A stretch of 64,000 nt of DNA, from positions 186,001-250,000 of the forward strand of contig JACRDQ010000018.1 in assembly GCA_016218545.1 (NCBI GenBank). Reading direction: 5' to 3'. Positions within the stretch are counted from its first letter, which is position 1; every line of letters starts with the position of its first letter. Positions 43,770-52,386 of the stretch are shown here, piece by piece. The notes under the pieces were generated by a model. It saw only the letters and a list, made by a program, of their open reading frames with translations, did not search any database and was not told the origin of the DNA. A program made the translations under genes and the position numbers. The stretch comes from Elusimicrobiota bacterium (GTDB lineage Bacteria; Elusimicrobiota; Elusimicrobia; UBA1565; UBA9628).

Positions 43770-44345
43770 ATGAGCGGGGAGTTCCCTTCGACCATCCAGG
43801 CCGCGGATCCCGGCCAGACCGTGACCGAGACCTTCGGCTGGCAGTTCGGCAACTGGGGCCTGCTCCTCCTGGCCTCCGCTGCCTGGGGCGCCCAGGCTCA
43901 GAGCGGCTACTCCACCGGGGAGAAGGTCCTCGGAGCCTGCATCGCCCTGACCGGGCTCGCCCTCGCGAGCCTTGAGGTCCGCAGGAGGCTCGACCGACGC
44001 CGGTTCCTGGTCCAGGGCGGGGAGGTGGGCGTCTACCGCCGCGGCAGGCTCGAACGCGTGGTCCCTCGCTCCGGCATCGGCCTCTACATCCCCGAGGTCC
44101 TGAACACGGTCCAGATCGTGTTCGGCCTGGTCCTGGCCTTCTGCGCCGCGGCAGGGGTCGCCTTCGCGGCCCGCGACCTCGCGGACCGCTGCATGGCGGG
44201 CCTGGCCTCCGCGGTCTTCGCCTCGGCCGTCGCCTCGTCGGTGCGGACCCGGCACCGCTGCGACATCCTCCTGGTCCCGCACCCCAAGCTCGGCAGCCGC
44301 TGGGTCCTGCTCCCGACCGGGCAGAAGGGCCGCCTCCTCGCATGA
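43770..44345 (+). CDS. Four-helix membrane protein of unknown function
   Basis: Protein of 191 residues with about four membrane segments in two hairpins (around 30-45, 50-70, 112-132, 140-160). Between the hairpins is a PH-like strand stretch (RRFLVQGGEVGVYRRGRLER). No family was recognised. ATG 43770 is chosen because an extended -10, TGCTATCAT (TATCAT at 43756-43761), ends 8 nt upstream. An in-frame ATG at 43752 would start upstream of the promoter. Confidence 0.75.
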   Translation: MSGEFPSTIQAADPGQTVTETFGWQFGNWGLLLLASAAWGAQAQSGYSTGEKVLGACIALTGLALASLEVRRRLDRRRFLVQGGEVGVYRRGRLERVVPRSGIGLYIPEVLNTVQIVFGLVLAFCAAAGVAFAARDLADRCMAGLASAVFASAVASSVRTRHRCDILLVPHPKLGSRWVLLPTGQKGRLLA

Positions 44346-44363
44346 GCGCCCGCGCCTTGGTCC

Positions 44364-44393
44364 TTGACAAGGCGTCCGGCGCTTTCCTATTTA
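44364..44393 (+). promoter_or_regulatory. Sigma-70-type promoter for the Gld-like ABC operon
   Basis: Consensus TTGACA (44364-44369), an 18-bp spacer and TATTTA (44388-44393), about 19 nt before the ATG at 44413. Confidence 0.7.
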
Positions 44394-44412
44394 TTATCTC
44401 CGCGGAACGGCC

Positions 44413-45378
44413 ATGATCAGGGCAGAAAAGCTCACCAAGCGCTTCGGCGACATCACGGCGGTCGACGGCCTGGACTTCGAGATCCAGGTCGGCCAGATCG
44501 TCGGGTTCCTCGGGCCCAACGGCGCGGGCAAGACCACCACCATGCGCATGCTCACCGCGTACCTCCCGGCCGACCAGGGACGGGCCGTGGTCATGGACCT
44601 CGACGTGGCCGAGCACCCGCTCGAGGTGCGCCGCCGCCTGGGCTACCTGCCCGAGAACAACCCGCTCCACGAGAACCTCGAGGTGACCGACGCCCTCCAT
44701 TTCGTGGGCCGCCTGCGCGGCCTCTACGACGACAAGGCGCGGACCGAGCGGGTCAAGGCCGTGGTCAAGACCTGCGGCCTGGGCGGCGTGGCAGGGCGCA
44801 AGACCGGCGAGCTCTCCAAGGGCTACCGCCAGCGCCTGGGCCTGGCCCAGGCCATCATCCACGACCCCGACGTCCTGGTCCTCGACGAGCCCACCTCGGG
44901 CCTCGACCCCAACCAGGTGCACGAGGTCCGCGACCTCATCCGCGAGCTCAAGAAGGAGAAGACCCTGCTCCTCTCGACCCACATCCTCTCCGAGGTCCAG
45001 GCCGTGTGCGACCGGGTCATCATCCTCAACGCGGGCAGGATCGCGGCCGACGGCACGCCCGACGAGCTCTCCGGCAGCCTCCAGAACAAGAACCGCCTGC
45101 ACCTGAGCCTCAAGGGGCCCCGCGACACGGTCCGCTCCGCCTTGGCCTCCATCCCCGGGGCCTCGTCCGTGGCCGGACCGGCGGCGTGGGGGAAGGTGAG
45201 CGACGCGTTCGTGGTCGAGTCCGAAGCCTCGGTGGACCTCCGGGAGGAGGTCTTCCGCCTGGCCTCGTCCAAGGGCTGGCCCATCATGCACCTGAGCATC
45301 GAGCAGCTCAGCCTCGAGGAGGTCTTCCGCAAGCTCACCGGGAGCGCGGAGGCGGGCCCGGGGGAGGGAGCCTCGTGA
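44413..45378 (+). CDS. GldA-like ABC transporter ATP-binding protein
   Basis: Protein of 321 residues. The ATPase domain has Walker A LGPNGAGKTTTMRML, signature LSKGYRQRLGLAQA, Walker B VLVLDEPTSGLDPNQ and the switch His in LSTHILSE. A C-terminal extension (about 235-321) is typical of the GldA/NatA/CcmA-like group. With the next three genes it forms the gldA-gldF-gldG-DUF4340 set, found in gliding bacteria but also widely elsewhere. The substrate is unknown. Confidence 0.93.
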   Translation: MIRAEKLTKRFGDITAVDGLDFEIQVGQIVGFLGPNGAGKTTTMRMLTAYLPADQGRAVVMDLDVAEHPLEVRRRLGYLPENNPLHENLEVTDALHFVGRLRGLYDDKARTERVKAVVKTCGLGGVAGRKTGELSKGYRQRLGLAQAIIHDPDVLVLDEPTSGLDPNQVHEVRDLIRELKKEKTLLLSTHILSEVQAVCDRVIILNAGRIAADGTPDELSGSLQNKNRLHLSLKGPRDTVRSALASIPGASSVAGPAAWGKVSDAFVVESEASVDLREEVFRLASSKGWPIMHLSIEQLSLEEVFRKLTGSAEAGPGEGAS

Positions 45379-46112
45379 CCCCGGTCCTCCAGGTCCGCGC
45401 CGTGCTCGCCCTGGCCCAGCGCGAGTTCAAGGGCTACTTCGAGTCCCCGGCCGCCTACGTCGCCATGGTCGTCTTCTACCTCGTGTCGGGGTACCTCTTC
45501 ACCGCGACCCTCTTCCTCTCGAACATGGCGACCATCTCGGGCCTGGCCGAGGCCATGCCCCTCCTGCTGACCTTCCTCGTGCCGGCCCTGACCATGGGCC
45601 TGCTCTCCGAGGAGCTCAAGTCCGGGACCTTCGAGACCCTGGCGACCCTGCCCCTGGAGGACTGGGACATCGCGCTCGGCAAGTTCCTGGGCTTCTGCGG
45701 GGTGCACCTGGTGACCGTGGCGGGCCTGGCCTTCTACCCGGTCCTCCTGCGCCTCCTGGCCGCGCCCGGCGCGGGACTCGACTGGGGCGAGGCCTCGGGC
45801 ATCCTCCTGGGCCTGCTCCTCATGGGCCTCATGTACGGGGCCATCGGGCTCTTCGCCTCGAGCCTGAGCCGCAGCCAGGTCGTCTCCTTCGTCATCGCCT
45901 TCCTCTTCTGCTTCATCTTCTTCATGGCGGGGAACCTCGCGCGCTTCGCGCCCGGCGCGGCGTCCACCCTCATGGAGTTCGTGGGCGTGGACAGCCACCT
46001 CGACACCCTTGCCAAGGGCGTGCTGGACACCCGGGACCTGCTCTACTTCGCGAGCATCACCTTCGCCTTCCTGTACCTGACCGTGGTCAGGCTGCAGTCG
46101 AGGAGGCTCTGA
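45375..46112 (+). CDS. GldF-like ABC-2 permease
   Basis: Protein of 245 residues with six membrane segments in the ABC-2 pattern. It begins with VRAVLALAQREFKGYFESPAAY and includes EELKSGTFETLATLPLEDW, a segment highly typical of GldF-type permeases. A GTG start overlaps the ATPase stop (GTGA). The family usually delivers cargo together with the GldG protein encoded next. Confidence 0.92.
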   Translation: MTPVLQVRAVLALAQREFKGYFESPAAYVAMVVFYLVSGYLFTATLFLSNMATISGLAEAMPLLLTFLVPALTMGLLSEELKSGTFETLATLPLEDWDIALGKFLGFCGVHLVTVAGLAFYPVLLRLLAAPGAGLDWGEASGILLGLLLMGLMYGAIGLFASSLSRSQVVSFVIAFLFCFIFFMAGNLARFAPGAASTLMEFVGVDSHLDTLAKGVLDTRDLLYFASITFAFLYLTVVRLQSRRL

Positions 46113-47686
46113 TGCTCCGGAGCCTCCGCTCACGCCGCCTGGCCTTCTCGTGGGTCGGCGCCGGCCTCGTGCTGGGCATCCTGGCCCTCCTCAACGTCGT
46201 GGCCCACTTCGTCTACGCGCGGGCGGACTTCTCGGCCGGAAGGATCTACTCGGTCTCCGCGGGGACCAGGAAGATCCTCTCCGGGCTCAAGGACAACGTG
46301 GTCATGCGCGTCTACTACTCGCCGCGCCTGCCCCAGCCCTACGGCCTCAACGAGGCCTACCTCCGGTCCCTGCTCGGCGAGTACAAGGACGCCTCCAAGG
46401 GACGGGTGAAGCTCGAGTTCCTCAACCCGGACGAGAACGACAGCGCCAAGAAGGAGGCCCTCACCGCCGGGGTGAGCACGGTGCGCCTCAACGTCATGGG
46501 CCGCGACAAGTTCGAGCTCCGGGAGGCCATGATGGGGATGGTCCTCCTGCACCAGGGCAGGACCGAGACGATCCCCGTCTTCCAGAACACCGCGGACTTC
46601 GAGTACGACATCACGCGCAAGATCAGGAAGCTGTCCATCGAGAAGACCAAGAACGCGGCCTTCGTCACGGGGCACGGAGAGAAGGGCCCGGGAGAAGGGC
46701 CCCTGGAGGGCATCTTCTCGTCCATGGGAGAGACCATGGGCGTGCGGACCGTGGAGCTCTCCAAGCCCCTGCCGGAGGACGTGGACGTCCTCTGGATCCT
46801 GGGCCCCACCAAACCGCTCGCCCCCGCGGAGGTCGAGCGCCTCAAGGCGTGGACGGCCTCGGGACGCTCCCTGGGCGTCCTCCTCGACCGGCGCTGGGTC
46901 GAGTTCCGCTCGTTCTTCTCCGGCAAGCTCGAGACCGGGCTGGAGAGCCTTCTCGAGGGCTGGGGGCTCGACGCGCGGGAAGGCTTCGTCGTGGACGCCC
47001 AGGCCGAGAAGATCCAGCTCGAGCAGCAGTCCGGCATGTTCGTGATGATGAACGTGCTGGAGTACCCGTACATCCCGGTCGCGACCGGCTTCAACAAGGA
47101 GCACCCGGCCACGCGGGGGCTCGACGCGGTGTCGTTCCCGTTCGTGCACCCGCTCTCCTTCAAGGACAAGGGGGCGGGGTTGCGCTGGACCTCGCTCCTG
47201 GACTCCTCGGCCGCGAGCTGGTACGTGACCAAGGCCAAGGTCTCTCCCTACGAGCCCCCGACCCAGGAGGAGCTCAAGAAGACCGAGAAGGGTCCCTTCT
47301 CCCTGGCAGGCGTGCTGGAGGGGGATTTCTCCAAGGTCGCGGCTCCGACCTCCGCGGCCGCGGGGACTGACGCCGCGTCCGCTCCGGGACGCGTGATCGT
47401 GGTGGGGACCTCGCGCATCATCCAGCCGGGACTCAGCATCAAGCCCGGCAACGTGACCTTCCTCATCAACCTCGTGGAGTGGTCCCTGCAGGACGAGTCC
47501 CTGCTCTCCATCAGGTCCAAGGGCGTGACCTACCGCTATCTCAGGCCCCTGTCCACCGGGTCCAAGCTCGCGGTCAAGAACGCCATGATCTTCGGCCTGC
47601 CCCTGGCCCTGGTGGCCGCGGGCGCCCTCGTCTACCGCAGAAGCAAGCGCCGCAGGCAGGAAGCGGCCGCCGAGTATGGACCTTAG
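46112..47686 (+). CDS. GldG-like ABC system auxiliary protein
   Basis: Protein of 524 residues with one membrane anchor at each end (about 13-35 and 492-510). The large periplasmic part holds the GldG/IFT52-like domain: RADFSAGRIYSVSAGTRKIL, VVMRVYYSPRLPQPYG and AAFVTGHGEKGPGEG. It shares one base with the permease stop and overlaps the DUF4340 gene by 11 nt. It is thought to work with GldA/GldF as an accessory of an envelope transport machine. Confidence 0.9.
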   Translation: MLRSLRSRRLAFSWVGAGLVLGILALLNVVAHFVYARADFSAGRIYSVSAGTRKILSGLKDNVVMRVYYSPRLPQPYGLNEAYLRSLLGEYKDASKGRVKLEFLNPDENDSAKKEALTAGVSTVRLNVMGRDKFELREAMMGMVLLHQGRTETIPVFQNTADFEYDITRKIRKLSIEKTKNAAFVTGHGEKGPGEGPLEGIFSSMGETMGVRTVELSKPLPEDVDVLWILGPTKPLAPAEVERLKAWTASGRSLGVLLDRRWVEFRSFFSGKLETGLESLLEGWGLDAREGFVVDAQAEKIQLEQQSGMFVMMNVLEYPYIPVATGFNKEHPATRGLDAVSFPFVHPLSFKDKGAGLRWTSLLDSSAASWYVTKAKVSPYEPPTQEELKKTEKGPFSLAGVLEGDFSKVAAPTSAAAGTDAASAPGRVIVVGTSRIIQPGLSIKPGNVTFLINLVEWSLQDESLLSIRSKGVTYRYLRPLSTGSKLAVKNAMIFGLPLALVAAGALVYRRSKRRRQEAAAEYGP

Positions 47687-48626
47687 GAAGCTGGCGATCC
47701 TGGCGGCCGTCCTGGCCGGCCTGTGCCTCGCGGCGGTGACCCTCTTCTGGTTCTCGAGCCGCGACACGTCGGACGCTCCCCTGGCCAAGGCCAAGGCGGA
47801 GAACGTCTCCAAGCTCCAGTTCGACCGGGCGGGGGTCTCCACCGTGCTCGAGCGTGAAGGAGACTCCTGGCGCCTGACCTCCCCGGTCCGCGACATCGCG
47901 GACCCCAACCCCGTGGGCGACGTCGTCAACGCCCTGCTCGGCCTGCGGATCGGCTCCGAGGTCTCCTCCGAGCCCTCGAGCTACGCCGAGTACGCCGTGG
48001 ATGACGCCAGCGCCACGCGCGTGCGCCTCTATACCTCCGAGTCCGCGGCCCCGGTCTTCGACGGCTTCTTCGGCAGGAAGGCGCTCGGCTACGATTCCCT
48101 GTACCTGCGCCTGTCCAGCCGCAAGCCCGTGCACCTGGCCTCGGGCGTGGCCCCCTACCAGCTCGACCGCCACCCCGACGAGTTCCGGGAGCGCGGCCTC
48201 ACCCGCGTGGACCGCGCCACCCTGGAGTCGGTCTCCCTGCGCTTCGACTCCCGCACGCTCGAGATCGCGAAGTCGTCTACGGGCTTCGTCGTCTCCGGAG
48301 CCGAGGCGAGCCCCGACAAGGTCGAGACCGCGGTGGACCGCATCCTGGGCCTGAGGGCCGGGGACTTCTCCGACGCCCCGACCAAGCCCTCCGAGACCGG
48401 CCTCGACAAGCCCGCCATCGAGATCTCGGTCCGCGGCTCGGCGCGCACCACCCGGCTCCTCGTGGGCCGCTCGAAGCCCGGGCCCAAGGGCGCTCCCTCG
48501 CCCTACCGCTACACCCAGGTGGAGGGGAGGCCCGCCCTGCTCCTGGTCTCCGGAGCGGACCTGCAGTCCATCGCGGACCTCATCCTCCCGCCCGCGCTCC
48601 CCAAGCGCGCTCCGGCCCGTCGTTGA
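47676..48626 (+). CDS. DUF4340-domain protein of the Gld-like ABC cluster
   Basis: Protein of 316 residues with an N-terminal membrane anchor (ILAAVLAGLCLAAVTLFWF) and a periplasmic DUF4340 domain. Landmarks are VSTVLEREGDSWRLTSPVRDIADP, VNALLGLRI and repeated copies of this module near 190-240. DUF4340 proteins almost always follow GldG-like proteins, as here. Its role is not known. It is the last gene of the operon, with no clear terminator after it. Confidence 0.9.
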   Translation: MDLRKLAILAAVLAGLCLAAVTLFWFSSRDTSDAPLAKAKAENVSKLQFDRAGVSTVLEREGDSWRLTSPVRDIADPNPVGDVVNALLGLRIGSEVSSEPSSYAEYAVDDASATRVRLYTSESAAPVFDGFFGRKALGYDSLYLRLSSRKPVHLASGVAPYQLDRHPDEFRERGLTRVDRATLESVSLRFDSRTLEIAKSSTGFVVSGAEASPDKVETAVDRILGLRAGDFSDAPTKPSETGLDKPAIEISVRGSARTTRLLVGRSKPGPKGAPSPYRYTQVEGRPALLLVSGADLQSIADLILPPALPKRAPARR

Positions 48627-48651
48627 CTTTCCGGCGCTAACTCGGTACACT
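48623..48651 (+). promoter_or_regulatory. Sigma-70-type promoter for the LPP20-like gene
   Basis: TTGACT (48623-48628), a 17-bp spacer and TACACT (48646-48651). The ATG at 48666 is 14 nt downstream, which leaves a leader of only several nucleotides. Confidence 0.75.
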
Positions 48652-48665
48652 GGGTCCAGGCCCCC

Positions 48666-49679
48666 ATGAGAACGACCCTCCTCGCGCTGTGCCTCGCGCT
48701 GACCCCGGCCCTCGCCCCGGCGCAAGCCGCGTCCGGCTCCAGGCCGGACTGGCTCTCCGGGGCCAGCTCGGAGTTCCCGTCGGGCTCCTACGTCACCGGG
48801 GTGGGCGCCGCCTCGAACGAAGAGAAGGCCGCAGACAAAGCCCGCGCGGAGATCTCGAAGTACTTCGGCGTGAAGATCGTGGCCGAGACCAAGTCCTACA
48901 TGCGCGAGACCACCATGGGGAAAGGTTCCTCGACCGAGCAGGACGTCTCGGACGCGGTCACCTCCTTCACCTACCAGATGATCGAGGGCTCCGAGGTCTC
49001 CAAGTACTGGAAAGACCCCGACGGCACGGTCTACGCCCTGGCCGTCCTCCACCGGGACCAGTCCCTGCGGAGGCTCGAGGGCAAGCTCGACGAGCTCGAC
49101 CGCGATTTCCTGAGCTCCTCGGAGCTTCTCGCCAAGACCGAGGGCAAGTTCAGCCGCCTCAAGCACGCCCTGGACCTGGTCCGGAACTCCCGGGAGCGCA
49201 AGGAGTTCAACAAGATGTACCGGATCCTGAGCTCCGACGGCAAGGGCAAGCCCGGCCCGGAATCCAAGGAAGGCTTGGCCGCGGCCCGCAAGGCCATCAA
49301 GGCCATCTCCGTGCGCGTCGTGGCCTCCGGGGAGAACTCGAACTCCTTCGGGTCCCGCTTCGTCGACGAGCTCTCCGGCTATGGCTTGAAGGCGATCCTC
49401 GGCGACGACGAGAAGGGCTCCGACATCCTCGTCGAGGCCCACGGCGAGGCCAAGAACCTCCGGCCCACGGACCTCACCTGGTTCTGGGCCAGGGGAGGCA
49501 TGGTGGTCCGCATGAGCTACGGAGCCACGGGCGACGTGTTCAAGCGCTTCGAGGAGTCGGGAGAGGACGCGGCCCGCGACCCGGGGTCGGCGGCCGACGC
49601 CACCCTGCTCAAGCTCGCCCGGCGCTCCGCCCAGCGCGTCTTCCAGGTCATCACGACCGAAGACCTCAGCGACGACTGA
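48666..49679 (+). CDS. LPP20-like exported protein
   Basis: Protein of 337 residues with a signal peptide (LALCLALTPALAPAQA) but no lipobox. The N-terminal half fits the LPP20 family: RPDWLSG, SYVTGVGAASNEEKAADKAR, a helix-strand with EISKYFGVKI and later KYWKDPDGTVYALAVLHRDQ. A helical stretch follows (about 130-200), then a second alpha/beta domain (about 215-330). LPP20 proteins are envelope proteins of unclear role. It has its own promoter and is followed by a small zincin gene. Confidence 0.8.
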   Translation: MRTTLLALCLALTPALAPAQAASGSRPDWLSGASSEFPSGSYVTGVGAASNEEKAADKARAEISKYFGVKIVAETKSYMRETTMGKGSSTEQDVSDAVTSFTYQMIEGSEVSKYWKDPDGTVYALAVLHRDQSLRRLEGKLDELDRDFLSSSELLAKTEGKFSRLKHALDLVRNSRERKEFNKMYRILSSDGKGKPGPESKEGLAAARKAIKAISVRVVASGENSNSFGSRFVDELSGYGLKAILGDDEKGSDILVEAHGEAKNLRPTDLTWFWARGGMVVRMSYGATGDVFKRFEESGEDAARDPGSAADATLLKLARRSAQRVFQVITTEDLSDD

Positions 49680-49696
49680 AGCGGCCGGAGCGCCAG

Positions 49697-50071
49697 GTGC
49701 CTGTCTCCCGCGCGCTCTTCCTCAAGATCGCAGAGGAGGAGCTCGCCGCCATCCCCGAGGAGTTCCGGAAGCTCTTCTGCGACCTCTCGGTCGAGGTCAG
49801 GGCCTTCCCGGGCCGCGAGGCAGGAAGGTGGAAGGGCTCCAGGACCCTGCTCGGGCTCTACACGGGGCTGACCAGGCAGGACATGACGAGCCCCTATGCC
49901 GGGGCGCACGAGCCCGCGCGCATCATCCTCTACCAGAGGAACATCGAGTCCCTCTGTTCCTCGCGGCCGGAACTGAGGGCCAGGATCGCCTCCACCCTGC
50001 GGCACGAGATCGCCCACCACTTCGGGTTCGGCGAGGACGACATCAAGAGGGCCTCGCCCGAGGACGCCTAG
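49697..50071 (+). CDS. Small zincin-like metallopeptidase (PF06262 type)
   Basis: Protein of 124 residues. It begins with the typical acidic helix (FLKIAEEELAAIPEEFRKLF) and ends with the zinc motif TLRHEIAHHFGFGEDD, where HEIAH plus a downstream acidic residue form the site. This matches the short MMP-like zincin family (DUF1025). It is likely cytoplasmic. The start is a GTG at 49697. Its TAG stop shares a CTAG tetramer with the stop of the convergent gene. Confidence 0.88.
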   Translation: MPVSRALFLKIAEEELAAIPEEFRKLFCDLSVEVRAFPGREAGRWKGSRTLLGLYTGLTRQDMTSPYAGAHEPARIILYQRNIESLCSSRPELRARIASTLRHEIAHHFGFGEDDIKRASPEDA

Positions 50072-51024
50072 CGCCCGAGGCTGGCTTCGAGGGCCGCGCG
50101 GTACTCCTCGAGCGCCGCGTCCTTGCGTCCCTGGCGCTCGTGGAGCTGGCCGAGCCGGTACCGGGCCTGGCCGCTCTCCGGCCCCATGGCCGCCTTCTTG
50201 AGCAGGGCCTCGGCTTCCTGGTAGCGGCCCTGCAGGGTCCGCACCCTGCCCAGGAGCAGGGCGACCCGGAGCGAGCCGGGCTCGGCGCGCTCCGCCGCCT
50301 CGGCGCGGGCGGCCGCCTCAGGGACCTTGCCCAGGGCCAGGGAAGCCTCGCTTGCGAGCAGGAGGACGTCCACCGGGGCGGATGGAGCGGCCAGGACCGG
50401 ACGCAGGACGTCCAGGACCTCGGCAGGCCTGCCCGAGGCCATGAGCCCGCGGGCCATGCCGATCTCGGGCGGGGCCGCGGGAGCGGCCGCCTTCTTGGGC
50501 TTGGCCGCGCTGCGGGGCCGTCCCAGGGACTCGTCGACGCTGGCCAGAAGGTCGTCCTCCATGCCCTCGGGGAAGGTCGAGACCGCGAAGACCACGCGGT
50601 GCTTGGGATCGAGCACCACCGTGGTGGGAAGGACGAAGAGGCCCCAGGCGGCGTACAAGGACCGCTCAGGGTCCAAGAGGACCGGGAACCCCAGCCCCGC
50701 CTCAACGGCCGAGGCTCCGGGCTCATCGGGCCTGCGCACGCCGAGCACCGCGACCTCGGCCTCGGGGTAGCGCCGGCGCAGGCGGGTCAAGGCGCCCAGG
50801 ACCTTGGCCGAGTAGTCCTGATCAGGACGGACGTACGCCAGGACCACGACCTTGCCGCGCAGGGCAGAAAGCGCGTGGGAGCGACCCTTGGCGTCCTGAA
50901 GCTCGAAGCCCGGGGCCGCGGCGCCCAGGTCGAGCCCGCGCAGGGGGAAGGCGGAGGTGGTGGAGAGCCCCAGGCTCGGCACGAGGAGCAGGGCGAGGAG
51001 GAGGAGCCCCGGCCGCAGGCTCAT
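50068..51024 (-). CDS. Exported thioredoxin-fold protein without cysteine, fused to TPR-like tail
   Basis: Protein of 318 residues with a signal peptide (LLLLALLLVPSLGLSTTSA). Residues about 30-165 follow the AhpC-TSA/TlpA pattern (GAAAPGFELQDAKGRSHALS, LRGKVVVLAYV) and keep the cis-Pro region LFVLPTTVVLDPKH. The CxxC active site is replaced by RPDQDY and the whole protein has no cysteine, so it cannot be a thiol oxidoreductase. A TPR-like helical tail covers about 190-315. It overlaps the 15-heme cytochrome gene by 4 nt and closes that operon, so a scaffold or heme-protein chaperone role is possible. Confidence 0.8.
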   Translation of the reverse strand: MSLRPGLLLLALLLVPSLGLSTTSAFPLRGLDLGAAAPGFELQDAKGRSHALSALRGKVVVLAYVRPDQDYSAKVLGALTRLRRRYPEAEVAVLGVRRPDEPGASAVEAGLGFPVLLDPERSLYAAWGLFVLPTTVVLDPKHRVVFAVSTFPEGMEDDLLASVDESLGRPRSAAKPKKAAAPAAPPEIGMARGLMASGRPAEVLDVLRPVLAAPSAPVDVLLLASEASLALGKVPEAAARAEAAERAEPGSLRVALLLGRVRTLQGRYQEAEALLKKAAMGPESGQARYRLGQLHERQGRKDAALEEYRAALEASLGR

Positions 51025-52313
51025 GGGTTGTCCACCGCCTTGGAGCGGTCGTAGGCCTTGGGGTTGTGGCAGCCGACGTTGCAGGTGCCGCCGCGGGCCG
51101 TCCGCTTGAAGTTGATGGGCAGCATCCAGGTCCCGAAGGGGACGTTCTCGCGCACGTGCTTCTCCTGCCTGCCGCCGTGGACCTGGTGGCAGGCCTTGCA
51201 GGAGCGGCCCTTCTGGGCGTGCACGTGCAGGTAGTGCAGGTTCTGGTCGCCGTTGCGGAAATCCGTCAGGGTCTTGGTGCGCTCATCTTTGGCGATGTCC
51301 TTCTCGTGGCAGTTGAAGCAGAGCGAGTAGAGCCCGTCCTTGTAGGGGTTGTAGAAGCCCTCGGGGAAGTACTGGCGCAGGATCTTCGGGTTGTCCGCGC
51401 CGTGCGCGTCGTGGCACCCGGTGCACTCGCCGAGCTTGGTGGGCCCGTGGAGGAAGGGGCTCGACACCTCGGCCTTCATGCCGGCGTGGCAGCCCACGCA
51501 CAGCTTGGGCATGGCTTCCTTGACGAGGTGGTCGTGGTTCGACGCGTGCGGGGAGTGGCAGCCCACGCACCCGGACTTCTCCACAGCCTCGTGGGGCCTC
51601 TTGGCGGACTGGACGCGCTCGCCGACCTTTTTGTGGCACCCGATGCAGAGGCCCTTGCGGCCGTCGGCCTTGAGCAGGCCTTCCTTGGGGGCGCTGTGCG
51701 GGTCGTGGCAGGAGACGCAGCCGGCCTTGACCGGGGCGTGGACCTTGCTGCCCCCGAGCTCCTGGCGGACCTTGGCGTGGCAGCCGAAGCAGAGCTCCGG
51801 GGAGGCCGCCTTGAGGAGCTTGGCGTTGGCTGAGCCGTGAGGGTCGTGGCAGAGGCCGCAGGACGTGCCCACGGGCTTGTGGATCACCGCAGCCTTGGTC
51901 TTGGCCTCGTGGCAGGCCGAGCAGGTCTGGTCCATGGTCTTGCCTTTGAGGAAGAAGCGCTGCTCCGAGCCGTGGGGGTCGTGGCAGGAGGTGCACCCGC
52001 TCTCGATGGCCGGGTGGGGCACCTTGAAGCCGGCCAGTTGAGGCCGCATGCCGTCGTGGCAGGAAAGGCAGAGCTCGGGCTGCTCCTTGGTCGGGGTGAA
52101 GGTGTGGTGCTTGGCCGGCTCCTTGACCGGCTTCTCGGCGCCGTGGCAGGCGGAGCACATGCCCACCCCGACCGGACCGTGGGCGAAGCGCCGCTTCTTC
52201 AGGGCGGAGTGGCACGAGAGACAGTCTCCCTTCGAAGACGAGGCCGCCAGGGCCTGGCCGGGCTGAGCCCAGAGGACTGCGGCAAGGGTCGCGGAAAGCA
52301 AGGCGATGTTCAT
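51021..52313 (-). CDS. 15-heme exported c-type cytochrome
   Basis: Protein of 430 residues with a signal peptide (LLSATLAAVLWAQPGQALA). It has 14 CxxCH motifs (first GDCLSCH, last canonical CKACH) and one CX3CH near the C-terminus (TCNVGCH), so up to 15 c-type hemes. Many occur as doubled-CXXCH units (SGCTSCHDPHGS, then a second CxxCH about 20-25 residues on), with DPH/SPH histidines that could be axial ligands. I chose ATG 52313, at the signal peptide. A -10-like TATGAT lies about 50 nt upstream in the gap after the giant gene. Confidence 0.93.
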   Translation of the reverse strand: MNIALLSATLAAVLWAQPGQALAASSSKGDCLSCHSALKKRRFAHGPVGVGMCSACHGAEKPVKEPAKHHTFTPTKEQPELCLSCHDGMRPQLAGFKVPHPAIESGCTSCHDPHGSEQRFFLKGKTMDQTCSACHEAKTKAAVIHKPVGTSCGLCHDPHGSANAKLLKAASPELCFGCHAKVRQELGGSKVHAPVKAGCVSCHDPHSAPKEGLLKADGRKGLCIGCHKKVGERVQSAKRPHEAVEKSGCVGCHSPHASNHDHLVKEAMPKLCVGCHAGMKAEVSSPFLHGPTKLGECTGCHDAHGADNPKILRQYFPEGFYNPYKDGLYSLCFNCHEKDIAKDERTKTLTDFRNGDQNLHYLHVHAQKGRSCKACHQVHGGRQEKHVRENVPFGTWMLPINFKRTARGGTCNVGCHNPKAYDRSKAVDNP

Positions 52314-52386
52314 GAGGGAGCGCGCTCCGATCGAAGGATGGGCCTCGTCGAGGCCGGAAGCATCATACAAAAATCACGGGAGGGAC

